A stretch of 64,000 nucleotides of DNA from positions 42,497 through 106,496 of the forward strand of contig BOKV01000013.1 of NCBI GenBank assembly GCA_016861165.1, read 5' to 3'. This stretch comes from Alphaproteobacteria bacterium. GTDB lineage: Bacteria; Pseudomonadota; Alphaproteobacteria; Rhizobiales; Rhizobiaceae. Numbering within the stretch: the stretch's first letter is position 1; each line of letters opens with the position of its first letter. The position numbers and the translations under genes are program-made. Below, in pieces: positions 1-8,816 of this stretch. The notes below the pieces were generated by a model. That model had not been told where the DNA came from, did not search any database, and was given only the letters and a program-made list of their open reading frames with translations.

Positions 1-2338
1 TGTCGAGCACGTGGCGGCCGATGCCGTTGATCAGGCCCGAGCCTTCCGCCGCGGGGATGAAATCGGCCGGCGAGACATTGCCGAGCCGCGGATGCTGCCA
101 GCGGATCAGCGCCTCGAAGCCGGCGATCGACCGGTCGGCGAGGCGGACGATCGGCTGGTACAATACCGAAATCTGCCCGCGCTTGATCGCCTCCCTGAGT
201 TCCTCGATCAGCACGGTCGTCTCGTCTTTGCCGGAGCGGAAGGCCGGGCGGAACGGCTCGATGCGGTTGCCGCCGAAACGCCGGGCATGCAGCATCGCCA
301 GTTCGGCGTCGCGCATCAGTCCGGCGGCGTCGCGGTGCTCGGCCGTCCAGGTGGCGATGCCGATCGATGCCGTCAGTTCGATCTGCTGGCCGGCGAACTG
401 GATCGGTGCCTTGAGCGAACGGCGGATCGAATCGGCGAAGGCGGCGATCTTGTCGGGCGTCGTTTCCGACACCAGCAGGATGGCGAACTGGTCGCCGCCG
501 AGCCGCGCCAGGCTGTCGCCGTCGCGCAGCAGCCGCATCAGCCGCCGCGCCACAGTGAGCAGGATGGTATCGCCGACGCCGAAGCCGAGCTTGGCGTTGA
601 TCTCGCGGAAATGGTCGATGTTGACATGGAAGATGGAAGGCCGCGCCGCCGCGTTACGCCGCGTCAGGCTGATCGCCGTGTCGAGCCGGCCGACCAGGAG
701 CTGCCGGTTTTCGAGCCCGGTCAGGTTGTCGTGCACGCTGTCGAACAGCAGCCGCTCCTCGGCGTTCTTCACGTCGGTGACGTCGACGACCGTGCCGACG
801 CAGCGGATGACCTCGCCGTCCATGCCGAGCAGGGGCCTTCCGCGCAGGTCGAACCAGTGGTACTGGCCGCTCTCGCTGCGCAGCCGGAAGGTCTGTGCAA
901 CCCGGCCGCGCTTGTGTTCGGCGATCGCGTCGAGCGTCGCCCGGAAGCGGTCGCGGTCGTTGGGGTGGAGCAGGTTGATCCAGTTCTTGACCGGGCCGTT
1001 GAGCGCTCGCTCGTCAAGTCCGAGCGCCAGCGCCGCCTCCGGCCCGGTGTGGATGAAGTCGCGGGTGGCGTCCCAGTCCCAGATCGTGTAGCCGGCGCCC
1101 GTCAGCGCCAGCGCCTGGCGCTCGGCATCGCTGACCAGGCCCTGCGCCAGCGCCCCGCCGGCGAAGGCGTGCTGCATGACGGTGAAGCCGAGCAGCATGA
1201 CCAGCAGCACCAGTCCGCCGGCCAGCGCCGGCTGGATGATGTCGTTCGACAGCCGCCCCGTCACCGTCAGCCAGGCGCCGAACAGCCAGGCGACCATCAG
1301 GATCCAGGTCGGGATCAGCATCACCGCCTTGTCGTAGCGATGCAGCGACATGTAGACGATCAGCCCGGCGCCGGCGATGCCGGTGGCACCGAAGGAGACC
1401 CGCGCGATGCCGGCGGCGATGTCCGGCAGGGCGACCGCCACGCCGAGCAGGATGATCAGCGACAGCAGCCAGCCGAGCGCCACCGTCGAAAAGTGCGAGT
1501 GCCAGCGGTTGAGGTTCAGATAGGTGTAGATGAAAATGATCAGCGTGGCGGCGAGGAAGACCTCGGTTCCCGCCCGCCACACCGGCAGGCTCGCCGTGTT
1601 GATGGCGAGGATGCGGTCCCAGAAGCCGAAGTCGACGCAGACATAGGCGAGCACGCCCCACGCCAGCGCCGCCGTGGCCGGAAACACCGCCGTGCCCTTG
1701 ACGACGAACAGGATGGTCAGAAACACCGCCAGCAGGCCCGAGATGCCGAGCACGATGCCGCGATAGAGCGTGTAGGAGTTGACCGTGTCCTTGTAGGCGT
1801 CCGGGTCCCAGAGGTAGAGGCGCGGCAGCGTCGGCGACCGCAACTCGGCGACGAAGGTGACCACCGCGCCGGGGTCGAGCGTGACCAGGAAGGAATCGGC
1901 CTCGCGGTCGTCGGCGGGTTCCAGCGAGAAGCCCTCGCTCGGCGTGATCGTGGCGATGCGCGATGAATCGAGGTCTGGCCAGAATATGCCCGACCCGACC
2001 AGCCGGTAGTGCGGAGCGACGATGAGCCGGTCGAGCTGCTCGTTGGTGTTGTTGACGAGCGCGAACACCGCCCAGTGCGTCACCGCCTGCGGGTTCTTGG
2101 CGCGCACCTCGACGCGCCGCACGATGCCATCGCGGTCGGGCGCCGTCGACACGTTGAGGCTGTCGGACTCCTGATGATGGATTTCGGCGGCCGCCGTCAG
2201 GTCGATCGCCGGCGCGTCGCGCGAGACCTGCACCGGCTCCAGCGCCCGGGCGGACAGGGCGGACAACAGCAGCCCGCAGAGCGCGGCAAGGCTCAGCAGG
2301 GCCAGGAGTTCGCGGTTGAAACGCAGGTGTGGTTTCAA
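1..2338 (-). CDS. 7TM sensor diguanylate cyclase/phosphodiesterase (3' end beyond the window)
   Basis: The minus-strand frame is open from a TTG at 2338 to the left edge, so the protein lacks its C-terminus here. An in-frame stop lies just upstream of the TTG, which limits the choice of start. In order: a hydrophobic signal/anchor (about residues 8-30), an extracytoplasmic domain of the 7TMR-DISMED2 kind (to about 190), a run of membrane helices of 7TM-DISM type (about 200-400), a PAS domain, a GGDEF domain and the start of an EAL domain. The GGDEF motif reads GGDQF (residues 614-618) and is preceded at the expected five-residue spacing by an inhibitory-site RDGD. The EAL part begins with GFEALIRWQHP near residue 740. 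The protein should be an inner-membrane c-di-GMP turnover enzyme responding to a periplasmic signal. Whether the cyclase half is active is unclear because the usual second acidic residue is Gln. Confidence 0.9.
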   Translation of the reverse strand, partial: MKPHLRFNRELLALLSLAALCGLLLSALSARALEPVQVSRDAPAIDLTAAAEIHHQESDSLNVSTAPDRDGIVRRVEVRAKNPQAVTHWAVFALVNNTNEQLDRLIVAPHYRLVGSGIFWPDLDSSRIATITPSEGFSLEPADDREADSFLVTLDPGAVVTFVAELRSPTLPRLYLWDPDAYKDTVNSYTLYRGIVLGISGLLAVFLTILFVVKGTAVFPATAALAWGVLAYVCVDFGFWDRILAINTASLPVWRAGTEVFLAATLIIFIYTYLNLNRWHSHFSTVALGWLLSLIILLGVAVALPDIAAGIARVSFGATGIAGAGLIVYMSLHRYDKAVMLIPTWILMVAWLFGAWLTVTGRLSNDIIQPALAGGLVLLVMLLGFTVMQHAFAGGALAQGLVSDAERQALALTGAGYTIWDWDATRDFIHTGPEAALALGLDERALNGPVKNWINLLHPNDRDRFRATLDAIAEHKRGRVAQTFRLRSESGQYHWFDLRGRPLLGMDGEVIRCVGTVVDVTDVKNAEERLLFDSVHDNLTGLENRQLLVGRLDTAISLTRRNAAARPSIFHVNIDHFREINAKLGFGVGDTILLTVARRLMRLLRDGDSLARLGGDQFAILLVSETTPDKIAAFADSIRRSLKAPIQFAGQQIELTASIGIATWTAEHRDAAGLMRDAELAMLHARRFGGNRIEPFRPAFRSGKDETTVLIEELREAIKRGQISVLYQPIVRLADRSIAGFEALIRWQHPRLGNVSPADFIPAAEGSGLINGIGRHVLD

Positions 2339-2484
2339 TGCCTTTGGCAGCGCTCTTCAGGTCGCGGTTTGACGTGCCTTAGACCACGAAAGCAGGCGCC
2401 AATCCAGCGGAATTGCTGGTTCCGGCGCCCGCCCGCGGGGCCGCCTGGCGCGTTCACCCGGTGGCCATTTCGGCCCCGCCAGGC

Positions 2485-3156
2485 TCAGCGTGTCGGCGCG
2501 GTCGGCCGGACCCGCGCCGCCGCCCCGTCGCCCGCCGCCCACGCGCCCGATCCCGCACCGGCGGGCCACAGCTGTTCGAAGTCCTCGCGCAGCATGGCAT
2601 AGAGCAGGTGGTCGCGGCGGCGGCCGTCGATCTCCAGATAGCCGCGCATCAGTCCCTCGCGCTTGAAGCCGAGACCCTCCAGCAGCCGGACCGACCGGGC
2701 GTTGTCGGGGATGCAGCCGGCCTCGACGCGCTCCAGCGCCATGGCACCGAAGGCCTGCGGCAGGATCATCGCCACGGCCCGTTTCATGTGGCCGTGCCCG
2801 GCATGCTTTTGGCCCATCCAGTAGCCGAGCGAGCCGCTGCGCGCCGCGCCCATGCGCAGGTTGGAGAGGCTGAGGCCGCCGAGCAGCTCGCCGCCGGCGG
2901 AGAACAGGAAATAGGTGTAGCCGGTGCCGGCCGCCGCCTCCGACTGGTAGCGGGCGAGGCGCCGCCGGTAGCCGGCCCGCGTCAGGTCGTCGGCCGGCCA
3001 TCGCGGTTCCCACGGCGTCAGGAAGCCGGTGCTCTCGCTGCGCAGCCGCCGCCACTGGGCATAGTCGTCGCCTGTCGGAAAGCGCAGGACCAGGCCACCG
3101 GACGCGATTGGTGCCGGGTGATGGGCCGGCGGACTGAACAACCGCAGCCGCATCAT
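2485..3156 (-). CDS. GNAT-family N-acetyltransferase, RimJ/RimL-like
   Basis: A 223-residue protein of the Acetyltransf_3 type. The start is one of two adjacent ATGs (3156 or 3153), six bases after the stop of the M16 peptidase gene. The longer frame upstream lies inside that gene. The acetyl-CoA loop is visible as QKHAGHGHMKRAV, followed by the usual ...ERVEAGCIPDNARSVRLLEGLGF stretch found in RimJ-like enzymes. Known members acetylate N-terminal amines of ribosomal proteins or small molecules; the substrate here cannot be read from sequence. The tight spacing indicates co-transcription with the peptidase, an arrangement common in Rhizobiales. Confidence 0.9.
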   Translation of the reverse strand: MMRLRLFSPPAHHPAPIASGGLVLRFPTGDDYAQWRRLRSESTGFLTPWEPRWPADDLTRAGYRRRLARYQSEAAAGTGYTYFLFSAGGELLGGLSLSNLRMGAARSGSLGYWMGQKHAGHGHMKRAVAMILPQAFGAMALERVEAGCIPDNARSVRLLEGLGFKREGLMRGYLEIDGRRRDHLLYAMLREDFEQLWPAGAGSGAWAAGDGAAARVRPTAPTR

Positions 3157-3161
3157 GGGCG

Positions 3162-4454
3162 CTATTCCGCCGCCGTCGCCGCGCGGAAACCGAGCCGGTC
3201 GGCGATCGCCTGCTGCGGCATGATCCCCGACAGCGGCCCGACAGCGGCAAGCGTCGGGTTGCACTGGTGAAACATGCGGTTTGCCAGATCCTTCAGCCGT
3301 TCGGTCGAGATCGCCTCGAGTCGTTCGACCAGTTCCTCATTGGGGATCGGCCGGCCGAACAGCAGGATCTGACGGGCGATCTGGCCGGCGCGCGCCGAGG
3401 GGCTTTCCATGCTCATCAGCAGATTGGCGCGGATCTGGGCGCGCGCCCGGTTGGCCTCCTCCACGCTGATGTGCTCGCCGGCGCGCCGCAATTCGTCGAC
3501 GATCACCGGCATCAGCCGTTCGAGGTCCTCTTCGCCGGTGGCGGCATGAATGCCGAACACGCCGGTATCGGAAAAGCCCCAGTGGAAGGCATAGATCGAG
3601 TAGCACAGGCCGCGCTTCTCGCGCACCTCCTGGAACAGCCGCGATGACATGCCGCCGCCGAGAATGGTGGCGAGCAGCTGCGAGGCGTAGAAGTCGCGCG
3701 CGTGGTAGGCGCGGCCCTCGAAGCCGAGCACCACCTGCGCCTCCTGGAAGTCGCGCCTGAGCAGGGTCTCACCGCCGCAATAGAAGGCGGGCGGCGGCGG
3801 CGTCGGCGCGTCCCGCGGGAAGTCGGCGAACAGGCGCTCGGCCTGACGCACCAGCGCCTCGTGGTCGACCGCGCCGGCCGCCGCCAGCACCATTGCCGGC
3901 CCGCGATAATGGGTCGCCAGATAGTCGCGCAGATCGCCGGCGGCAAAACTCGACACCGTCTCGCGTGTGCCCAGGATCGGCCGGCCGATCGCCTGGCCCG
4001 AATAGGCGGTGTCCTGGAACAGATCGAAGACGAGGTCGTCGGGCGTGTCGTTGGCGGCGCCGATCTCCTGCAGGACGACATGCTGCTCGCGTTCCAGTTC
4101 GGCCGCGTCGAAGATCGAATGGGCGAGGATGTCGTGGAGGATGTCGACCGCCAGCGGCACGTTCTCCTTGAGCACGCGCGCGTAGTAGGCGGTGGTCTCG
4201 ACGCTGGTGGCGGCGTTGACGTCACCGCCGACATTCTCGATCTCCTCGGCGATGCGGGCGGCCGAGCGGCTGGTGGTGCCCTTGAAGGCCATGTGTTCGA
4301 GCAGGTGGGCAACGCCATGCTGCTCGCGCCGCTCGTGGCGTGCCCCCGCCTTGACCCAGACCCCCAATGCCGCGCTTTCAAGATGCGGCATGTTTTCGGT
4401 GACAACGATAAGCCCGTTGGCGAGCTTTGTTACGAGGACGCGCATAACGACCAT
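3162..4454 (-). CDS. M16 family zinc peptidase (mitochondrial processing peptidase-like)
   Basis: A 430-residue insulinase-type peptidase. The inverted zinc motif HLLEH is at residues 50-54, in the context GVAHLLEHMAFKGT, and a downstream ELEREQHVVLQEI segment supplies the distal Glu ligand. The second half is the M16 C-terminal fold with YSIYAFHWGF. Length fits the single-repeat bacterial subfamily (about 420-430). Bacterial relatives are cytoplasmic or periplasm-associated processing proteases; no signal peptide is seen. Start choice: ATG at 4454 or ATG at 4445 (MRVLVTKL); neither has a good ribosome-binding site, and homologues resemble the shorter version. The gene is first in a two-gene unit with the GNAT gene and diverges from the HigBA module. 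Confidence 0.93.
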   Translation of the reverse strand: MVVMRVLVTKLANGLIVVTENMPHLESAALGVWVKAGARHERREQHGVAHLLEHMAFKGTTSRSAARIAEEIENVGGDVNAATSVETTAYYARVLKENVPLAVDILHDILAHSIFDAAELEREQHVVLQEIGAANDTPDDLVFDLFQDTAYSGQAIGRPILGTRETVSSFAAGDLRDYLATHYRGPAMVLAAAGAVDHEALVRQAERLFADFPRDAPTPPPPAFYCGGETLLRRDFQEAQVVLGFEGRAYHARDFYASQLLATILGGGMSSRLFQEVREKRGLCYSIYAFHWGFSDTGVFGIHAATGEEDLERLMPVIVDELRRAGEHISVEEANRARAQIRANLLMSMESPSARAGQIARQILLFGRPIPNEELVERLEAISTERLKDLANRMFHQCNPTLAAVGPLSGIMPQQAIADRLGFRAATAAE

Positions 4455-4530
4455 ATTACAGAGGGATGACGGCCGAGTCATTCGCGATTTCGAACCGGCG
4501 CTTGCGTACGGCCTGCGTAGCGTCGCCCCG

Positions 4531-4555
4531 GGATATGACGCCTTGCGTCATGTCC
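4531..4555. promoter_or_regulatory. Inverted repeat, candidate HigA operator upstream of higB1
   Basis: Two 11-base arms (GGATATGACGC and GCGTCATGTCC) flank CTT; only one arm position is mismatched, and the inner ATGACGC/GCGTCAT pair is perfect. It lies 23 bases before the higB ATG and overlaps the candidate -35 region (TTGCGT at 4544-4549). HigA antitoxins repress their own operon through such palindromes, so it is a likely autoregulatory site (inference). Confidence 0.55.
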
Positions 4556-4577
4556 TCTCAAGCGGTAGACACGCGCC
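4544..4577 (+). promoter_or_regulatory. Candidate promoter giving a leaderless higB1 transcript
   Basis: TTGCGT (4544-4549), 17 bases, then TAGACA (4566-4571). Six bases separate the -10 from the ATG at 4578, so transcription would begin at the start codon itself. No ribosome-binding site precedes the ATG, in agreement. The -10 hexamer is a weak match, so this remains tentative. Confidence 0.4.
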
Positions 4578-4862
4578 ATGATCCGGAACTTCGCCGACAC
4601 GGAGACGGAGTTGATCTGGTCCGGACGAAGAAGCCGGAAACTGCCGCCGGAGATTCAGGCGGTGGCGCTTCGCAAATTGCGAATGCTCAATCAGGCGCGC
4701 GTGTTGGGCGACCTGCGCGTGCCGCCGGGCAACCGGACGGAGGCGCTCAAGGGCAAACGAGTGAAACAGCACAGCATTCGCATCAATGACCAGTGGCGCA
4801 TCTGCTTCCAATGGCAGGACGGAGGACCGTGCGATGTCGAAATCGTCGACTACCACGACTGA
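4578..4862 (+). CDS. higB: HigB-type toxin of a type II toxin-antitoxin module
   Basis: A 94-residue RelE/HigB-superfamily protein (plasmid-maintenance killer family). It begins [14 protein letters not shown] and ends with the family hallmarks NRTEALKG...[16 protein letters not shown] and DVEIVDYHD. Known HigB toxins cleave mRNA on the translating ribosome. The gene precedes its antitoxin, the usual order for hig modules, and its last 29 bases overlap the antitoxin start. A second module (17822-18413) encodes a related but clearly diverged toxin with the same closing VEIVDYH motif. Confidence 0.92.
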   Translation: MIRNFADTETELIWSGRRSRKLPPEIQAVALRKLRMLNQARVLGDLRVPPGNRTEALKGKRVKQHSIRINDQWRICFQWQDGGPCDVEIVDYHD

Positions 4863-5148
4863 TTTGCTGCCGAACCCGCATCCGGGCGAAATCCTGCTGG
4901 AGGAGTTCCTGAAGCCGATGGGCATCAGCCAGAACGCACTTGCCCGGGCCGTTGGTGTTCCGCCGCGCCGCATCAACGAGATCGTGCTCGGAAAGCGCGC
5001 CGTAACGGCGGACACCGATCTGCGGCTGGCGCGCTATTTTGGCGTCTCGGAGGGGCTTTTCCTGGGCCTGCAGGCCGATCACGACCTGATGGACCGCAAG
5101 CGCATGATCGAGACCGCCCTGCGCGCGATATCGCCCCGAGCGGCATAG
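4834..5148 (+). CDS. higA: HigA-type antitoxin, XRE-family regulator
   Basis: A 104-residue protein with a helix-turn-helix of the HigA/VapI type: [20 protein letters not shown] followed by [20 protein letters not shown] and [13 protein letters not shown]. The start chosen is ATG 4834, preceded by GGAGGA at 4821-4826; upstream in-frame codons lie deep inside higB. It neutralises HigB by direct binding and probably represses the operon through the palindrome at 4531-4555. The C-terminal tail after the HTH (about 35 residues) is short, as in other members. Confidence 0.93.
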   Translation: MSKSSTTTTDLLPNPHPGEILLEEFLKPMGISQNALARAVGVPPRRINEIVLGKRAVTADTDLRLARYFGVSEGLFLGLQADHDLMDRKRMIETALRAISPRAA

Positions 5149-5348
5149 TCGGGATGGCCAAACTCAACCGGGTCGCAACCGATGCGCTGTTGTGGTCGGC
5201 GAACGATCCGGGCATCGGCGGAACGAAATTCCTGCGAGGTGAGCATCATGGCATTGGCGCAAGCGTAGTGGACACAGAACCACCGGCCTCTCAGCCTTCT
5301 TGGCTTCGGTGAACGCAACGGCGATGGGCTGGACCACCACCAATCCGT

Positions 5349-6737
5349 CTACATCCTTGCCCTGGCCTCGATATGCCGCTTCACCGCGCCGGCATCGTTG
5401 GCGACGGTCTCATAGCGCTCCCGCCGCTCCATCAGGTCGCCGAGCCAGGCCGGCAGTCGCGGCCGCGTGCCGCTGGCCGCTTCGACGGCGTCCGGGAATT
5501 TGGCCGGGTGGGCGGTCGCCAGCGTCACCATCGGCTCGGCGCCGGCAAACGCGCGCGCCACGTCGAGGCCGACGGCCGTGTGCGGGTCGGCGAGATAGCC
5601 GCTCTCATCCAGCACGCGCGCGATCGTCGCCGCGGTGTCGGCCTCGTCGGCGCTGCCGGCGGCGAAATCGCGCCGGATTGCCGCGAGCGCCGTATCGGGC
5701 AGGGTGAACGCGCCCGACTGGGCCAGCCCGGCCATCAGCCGTGCCACCGTGGCGCCGTCGCGGCCGCAGGCCTCGAATACCAGCCGCTCGAAGTTCGACG
5801 AGACCTGGATGTCCATGGACGGCGAGGTGGTCGCCGTCACGCCGGTCACCTCGTAGCGCCCCGTCTTGAGCGTGCGCGCCAGGATGTCGTTCGCATTAGT
5901 GGCGATGACGAGGCGGCGGACCGGCAGGCCCATGCGCTTGGCCGCGTAGCCGGCGAAGATGTCGCCGAAATTGCCGGTCGGCACCGTGAAGGAAACCTCG
6001 CGCGCCGGCGCGCCGAGGCTGGCGGCGGCGGTGAAGTAGTAGACGATCTGGGCCATGATCCGCGCCCAGTTGATCGAATTGACGCCGGCGAGCCGCAGCC
6101 GGTCGCGAAAGCCGTGGTCGTTGAACATGGCTTTGACCAGCGCCTGGCAGTCGTCGAAATTGCCGTCGACGGCGATGGCATGCACATTGGCGTCGGTGGC
6201 CGTGGTCATCTGGCGCTGCTGCACCGGCGACACCTTGCCCCGCGGGAACAGGATGAAGACGTCGGTGCGGGCGCGCCCCCGGAACGCCTCGATCGCCGCG
6301 CCGCCGGTATCGCCCGAAGTGGCGCCGACGATGGTGGCGCGCTCGCCCCGCTCGGCCAGCACATGGTCCATCAGCCGGGCGAGCAGTTGCATCGCCACAT
6401 CCTTGAAGGCGAGCGTCGGGCCGTGGAACAGTTCCAGCACCCAGTCGTTTGGGCCGAGCTGGACGAGCGGCGCGACTGCCGCGTGGCGGAAGGTCGCGTA
6501 GGCCTCGTCGATCATCGCGCCGAGGCGCTCGTCATCGATCTCTCCGCCGATGAAGGGCGCCAGCACCGTGCGGGCCGCCTCGCCATAGGGCCGGCCGGCG
6601 AGAGCGGCGATCGTCTCGGGCGCCAGTTGCGGCCAGGCGTCGGGCAGGTAGAGACCGCCGTCGCGGGCGAGGCCCGCCAGGAGGACGTCGCGGAACCCCA
6701 GGATGGGGGCGCCCCCGCGGCTGCTGACGTAGTTCAT
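5349..6737 (-). CDS. thrC: Threonine synthase
   Basis: A 462-residue PLP enzyme converting O-phosphohomoserine to threonine, the last step of threonine synthesis. The N-terminal domain begins MNYVSSRGGAP, a typical ThrC opening. The PLP-lysine motif is FHGPTLAFKDVAMQLL, followed by GATSGDTGGAAIEAFRGR and the phosphate-binding VPTGNFGDIFAGY. Length matches the longer (fungal/proteobacterial) ThrC class. ATG 6737 follows a GGGGGAG ribosome-binding site. In many Rhizobiales thrC lies directly upstream of the M16 peptidase gene; here the HigBA module (4578-5148) sits between the two, which suggests the module was inserted. Confidence 0.96.
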   Translation of the reverse strand: MNYVSSRGGAPILGFRDVLLAGLARDGGLYLPDAWPQLAPETIAALAGRPYGEAARTVLAPFIGGEIDDERLGAMIDEAYATFRHAAVAPLVQLGPNDWVLELFHGPTLAFKDVAMQLLARLMDHVLAERGERATIVGATSGDTGGAAIEAFRGRARTDVFILFPRGKVSPVQQRQMTTATDANVHAIAVDGNFDDCQALVKAMFNDHGFRDRLRLAGVNSINWARIMAQIVYYFTAAASLGAPAREVSFTVPTGNFGDIFAGYAAKRMGLPVRRLVIATNANDILARTLKTGRYEVTGVTATTSPSMDIQVSSNFERLVFEACGRDGATVARLMAGLAQSGAFTLPDTALAAIRRDFAAGSADEADTAATIARVLDESGYLADPHTAVGLDVARAFAGAEPMVTLATAHPAKFPDAVEAASGTRPRLPAWLGDLMERRERYETVANDAGAVKRHIEARARM

Positions 6738-6964
6738 CGCGGCTCCCCCGCCATGGGTTGTCTGACCGCGCCGTTTAGAACGGCTTGGCGCCGGCACGCA
6801 AGGCGGCGCCCCGCGTCCTATCCTCGCAATCTCCACAATTGCGGTGCAAACAGGCGCCCCCTTCGCAAGGCGGGCTCGGGGCTGCTATAGCGACGCCGGG
6901 CTGCCACCCTGGCCTGCCGGGTGGCGCGGGGACGACAACGGGCGTAAGTTTGGAATGACTGGCA

Positions 6965-7606
6965 ATGACTGAACGGGGTTCGATCGCGCGCGGAGGCAGG
7001 GTCGCGCTGCTCGTCGGCGTGCTGGCGCTGGCCGCTTGCAATTCGACAACCGGCAACCAGGTCGAGGGCGTGCTCGACCCGCGGGCGGCCGCCCCGGGCC
7101 AGGACACGCAACCGACCGCCGCCGACGAGGTGGTCGATCTGCGCGCCTACTGCCCGAAGACGGTGATGCGAGCCGGCACCGAGACCTACAACGCCTATCC
7201 CGACACCATGAAGTCGGACGATCCGGACAAGGCGAGGAAGCTGCGCTTCCGCGCCACCATCATCGAAGTCGTGCGCGAGTGCAACTATGCCGGCCCCATG
7301 CTCAACATGAAGGTCGGCGTGGCCGGCCGCATCGTTTCGGGTCCTGGCGGCGAGACCGGCGATTTCCGCCTGCCGGTGCGCGTCGCCGTTACCCAGGGCG
7401 ACACGGTCCTCTATTCGCAGCTCCACGACATCACGGCGACCATCCCGCCCGGCCGGCCCAACAACAATTTCTCCTTCGTCGACAGCGCCGTCTCGATCCC
7501 GAAGCCGGACAAGGAGAACATCATCATCTATGTCGGCTTCGACGAACTGCGCGTCGACCTGCCCAATGCGGTGCCGCCGAAGGACAATCTCAGGCCGATC
7601 AACTGA
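6965..7606 (+). CDS. Putative outer-membrane lipoprotein
   Basis: A 213-residue protein with a basic N-terminus, a hydrophobic stretch and a lipobox LALAAC (Cys near residue 25), so it should be lipid-anchored. The mature part is acidic and beta-rich, with a single DLRAYCPKTV segment and a C-terminal NIIIYVGFDELRVDLP. It resembles conserved lipoproteins of unknown function in Rhizobiales; no enzymatic motif is visible. Upstream, CTATAG (6885-6890) lies 17 bases after TTCGCA and could be the promoter, and a stem-loop with GCCACCC/GGGTGGC arms (6903-6925) falls in the leader. Confidence 0.85.
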   Translation: MTERGSIARGGRVALLVGVLALAACNSTTGNQVEGVLDPRAAAPGQDTQPTAADEVVDLRAYCPKTVMRAGTETYNAYPDTMKSDDPDKARKLRFRATIIEVVRECNYAGPMLNMKVGVAGRIVSGPGGETGDFRLPVRVAVTQGDTVLYSQLHDITATIPPGRPNNNFSFVDSAVSIPKPDKENIIIYVGFDELRVDLPNAVPPKDNLRPIN

Positions 7607-7676
7607 ACCGCGTCGCGGTGCGCGAGACATCGGCTGCAGGCATTGGCAACATCGAATGCGGAAGAGGAGAGGCCGC

Positions 7677-8351
7677 ATGCGCTCATTCGACGAAATCCTG
7701 GCGATCGCGACCGCACGCCATGGCGAGGCGGCCATGCACGGCTATCGCGGCGCCGCCCGCCCCAAGAGCGCCGCCGAACTGGCCGCCATCCCCGACGACC
7801 GCTGGCTGTCGATGGCGACGCGCTGCATCTTCCAGTCGGGCTTCAACTGGAAGGTGATCGAGGCCAAGTGGGAAGGCTTCGAGGCGGCGTGCGAGGGCTT
7901 CGATCTCGGCCGCTGGGTGATGGCCAGCGACGACGACATCGCCCGTCTGCTCGCCGACCGGCGCATCGTCAGGAACGGCGCCAAGATCGCCACGGTGCCG
8001 CACAACGCCCGCTTCTTCTCGGAAAAGTCGCGCGAGCATGGCGGCATCGGCCGCTTCATCGGCGAGTGGCCGGCGAGCGACCATATCGGCCTGCTCGACA
8101 TGCTGGCGAGGGAGGGCTCGCGGCTCGGCGCCGTCACCGGGCAGTATTTCCTGCGCTTCATGGGCAAGGACAGCTTCATCCTGTCGCGCGACGTCACCGC
8201 CGCGCTGATCCGCGAGGGCGTCATCGACCGCCCGGCCACCTCGAAGAAGGCAATGGCCGCCGTACAGGCCGCCTTCAACCACTGGATGGCCGAGAGCGGC
8301 CAGCCGCTGACGGCGATCTCGCAGACGCTGGCGCGTTCGATCGACTCTTAG
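7677..8351 (+). CDS. DNA-3-methyladenine glycosylase I (Tag)-like protein
   Basis: A 224-residue protein of the Tag/adenine-glycosylase superfamily. The start is ATG 7677 after a GAAGAGGAGAGG ribosome-binding site. The family core is visible as RWLSMATRCIFQSGFNWKVI (about residues 40-60), FEAACEGFDLGRWVMASDDD and the C-terminal LRFMGKDSFILSRDVTAAL. In characterised relatives the enzyme removes 3-methyladenine from alkylated DNA. This subgroup is diverged from E. coli Tag and lacks the N-terminal CxW start, so substrate specificity is uncertain. It follows the lipoprotein gene by 70 bases and could be co-transcribed. Confidence 0.8.
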   Translation: MRSFDEILAIATARHGEAAMHGYRGAARPKSAAELAAIPDDRWLSMATRCIFQSGFNWKVIEAKWEGFEAACEGFDLGRWVMASDDDIARLLADRRIVRNGAKIATVPHNARFFSEKSREHGGIGRFIGEWPASDHIGLLDMLAREGSRLGAVTGQYFLRFMGKDSFILSRDVTAALIREGVIDRPATSKKAMAAVQAAFNHWMAESGQPLTAISQTLARSIDS

Positions 8352-8393
8352 GAAGGTCGCCGCGGAGGGCCAGGCGGGCCGGGCTGCCCTTGC

Positions 8394-8816
8394 TCACCCC
8401 TCGACGGTCGCAACGTCGGTCAGCTTGAGTCCGGCGTCCTTGTGCAGGATGGGCACGCTCCATCGCTTCGCGCAGGCGTAGTGGAAGCAGTCAGCCAGGT
8501 TGAGCGCGAGATTGCGGCTTTCGGGCGGATGGCGATGGCGCCCGTAGCGGTCATAGGCATGCAGGGCGGCCGAGAGATCGTCGGCGGCGATCGCGACGAT
8601 CTGGATTCGGGCGCGGTCCAGAAACTCGCGAATGTCGGTCTCGGCCTGCGCAACGGGAATATTCTTCTCGCGCGCGAGGGCCGCCGCCGCTTCCCAAGCG
8701 GCAACCGGAGTGGTGATCCGCTTGCCGGGATCGGCCCCTTCGATGGCGGCGGCGAACGCCTCGCCCTCCGGCTCGCCCGCGATGATCGCAATGATGGCCG
8801 ACGCGTCGATGAACAT
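8394..8816 (-). CDS. vapC: VapC-type PIN-domain ribonuclease toxin
   Basis: A 140-residue PIN-domain protein. Conserved acidic residues are visible at MFIDASA (Asp4), in the central EAAAALARE segment and in LALNLADCFHYACAKRWSVP near the C-terminus. VapC toxins are Mg-dependent endoribonucleases, usually against tRNA or rRNA. Its ATG overlaps the stop of vapB in a TGATG arrangement, so translation is coupled. The insert RHRHPPESR before the last acidic motif resembles rhizobial VapC proteins of the Rv0624 type. Confidence 0.92.
   Translation of the reverse strand: MFIDASAIIAIIAGEPEGEAFAAAIEGADPGKRITTPVAAWEAAAALAREKNIPVAQAETDIREFLDRARIQIVAIAADDLSAALHAYDRYGRHRHPPESRNLALNLADCFHYACAKRWSVPILHKDAGLKLTDVATVEG

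Noticed and set aside
11..1966. Long plus-strand open frame opposite the GGDEF/EAL gene
   Set aside because: High GC produces long antisense frames; the minus strand shows real domains, the plus strand none.
5079..5318. Possible remnant of a PIN-domain toxin (minus strand, VHYACANAM near 5260)
   Set aside because: The resemblance to VapC is short and the upstream part is in another frame; too weak to list.
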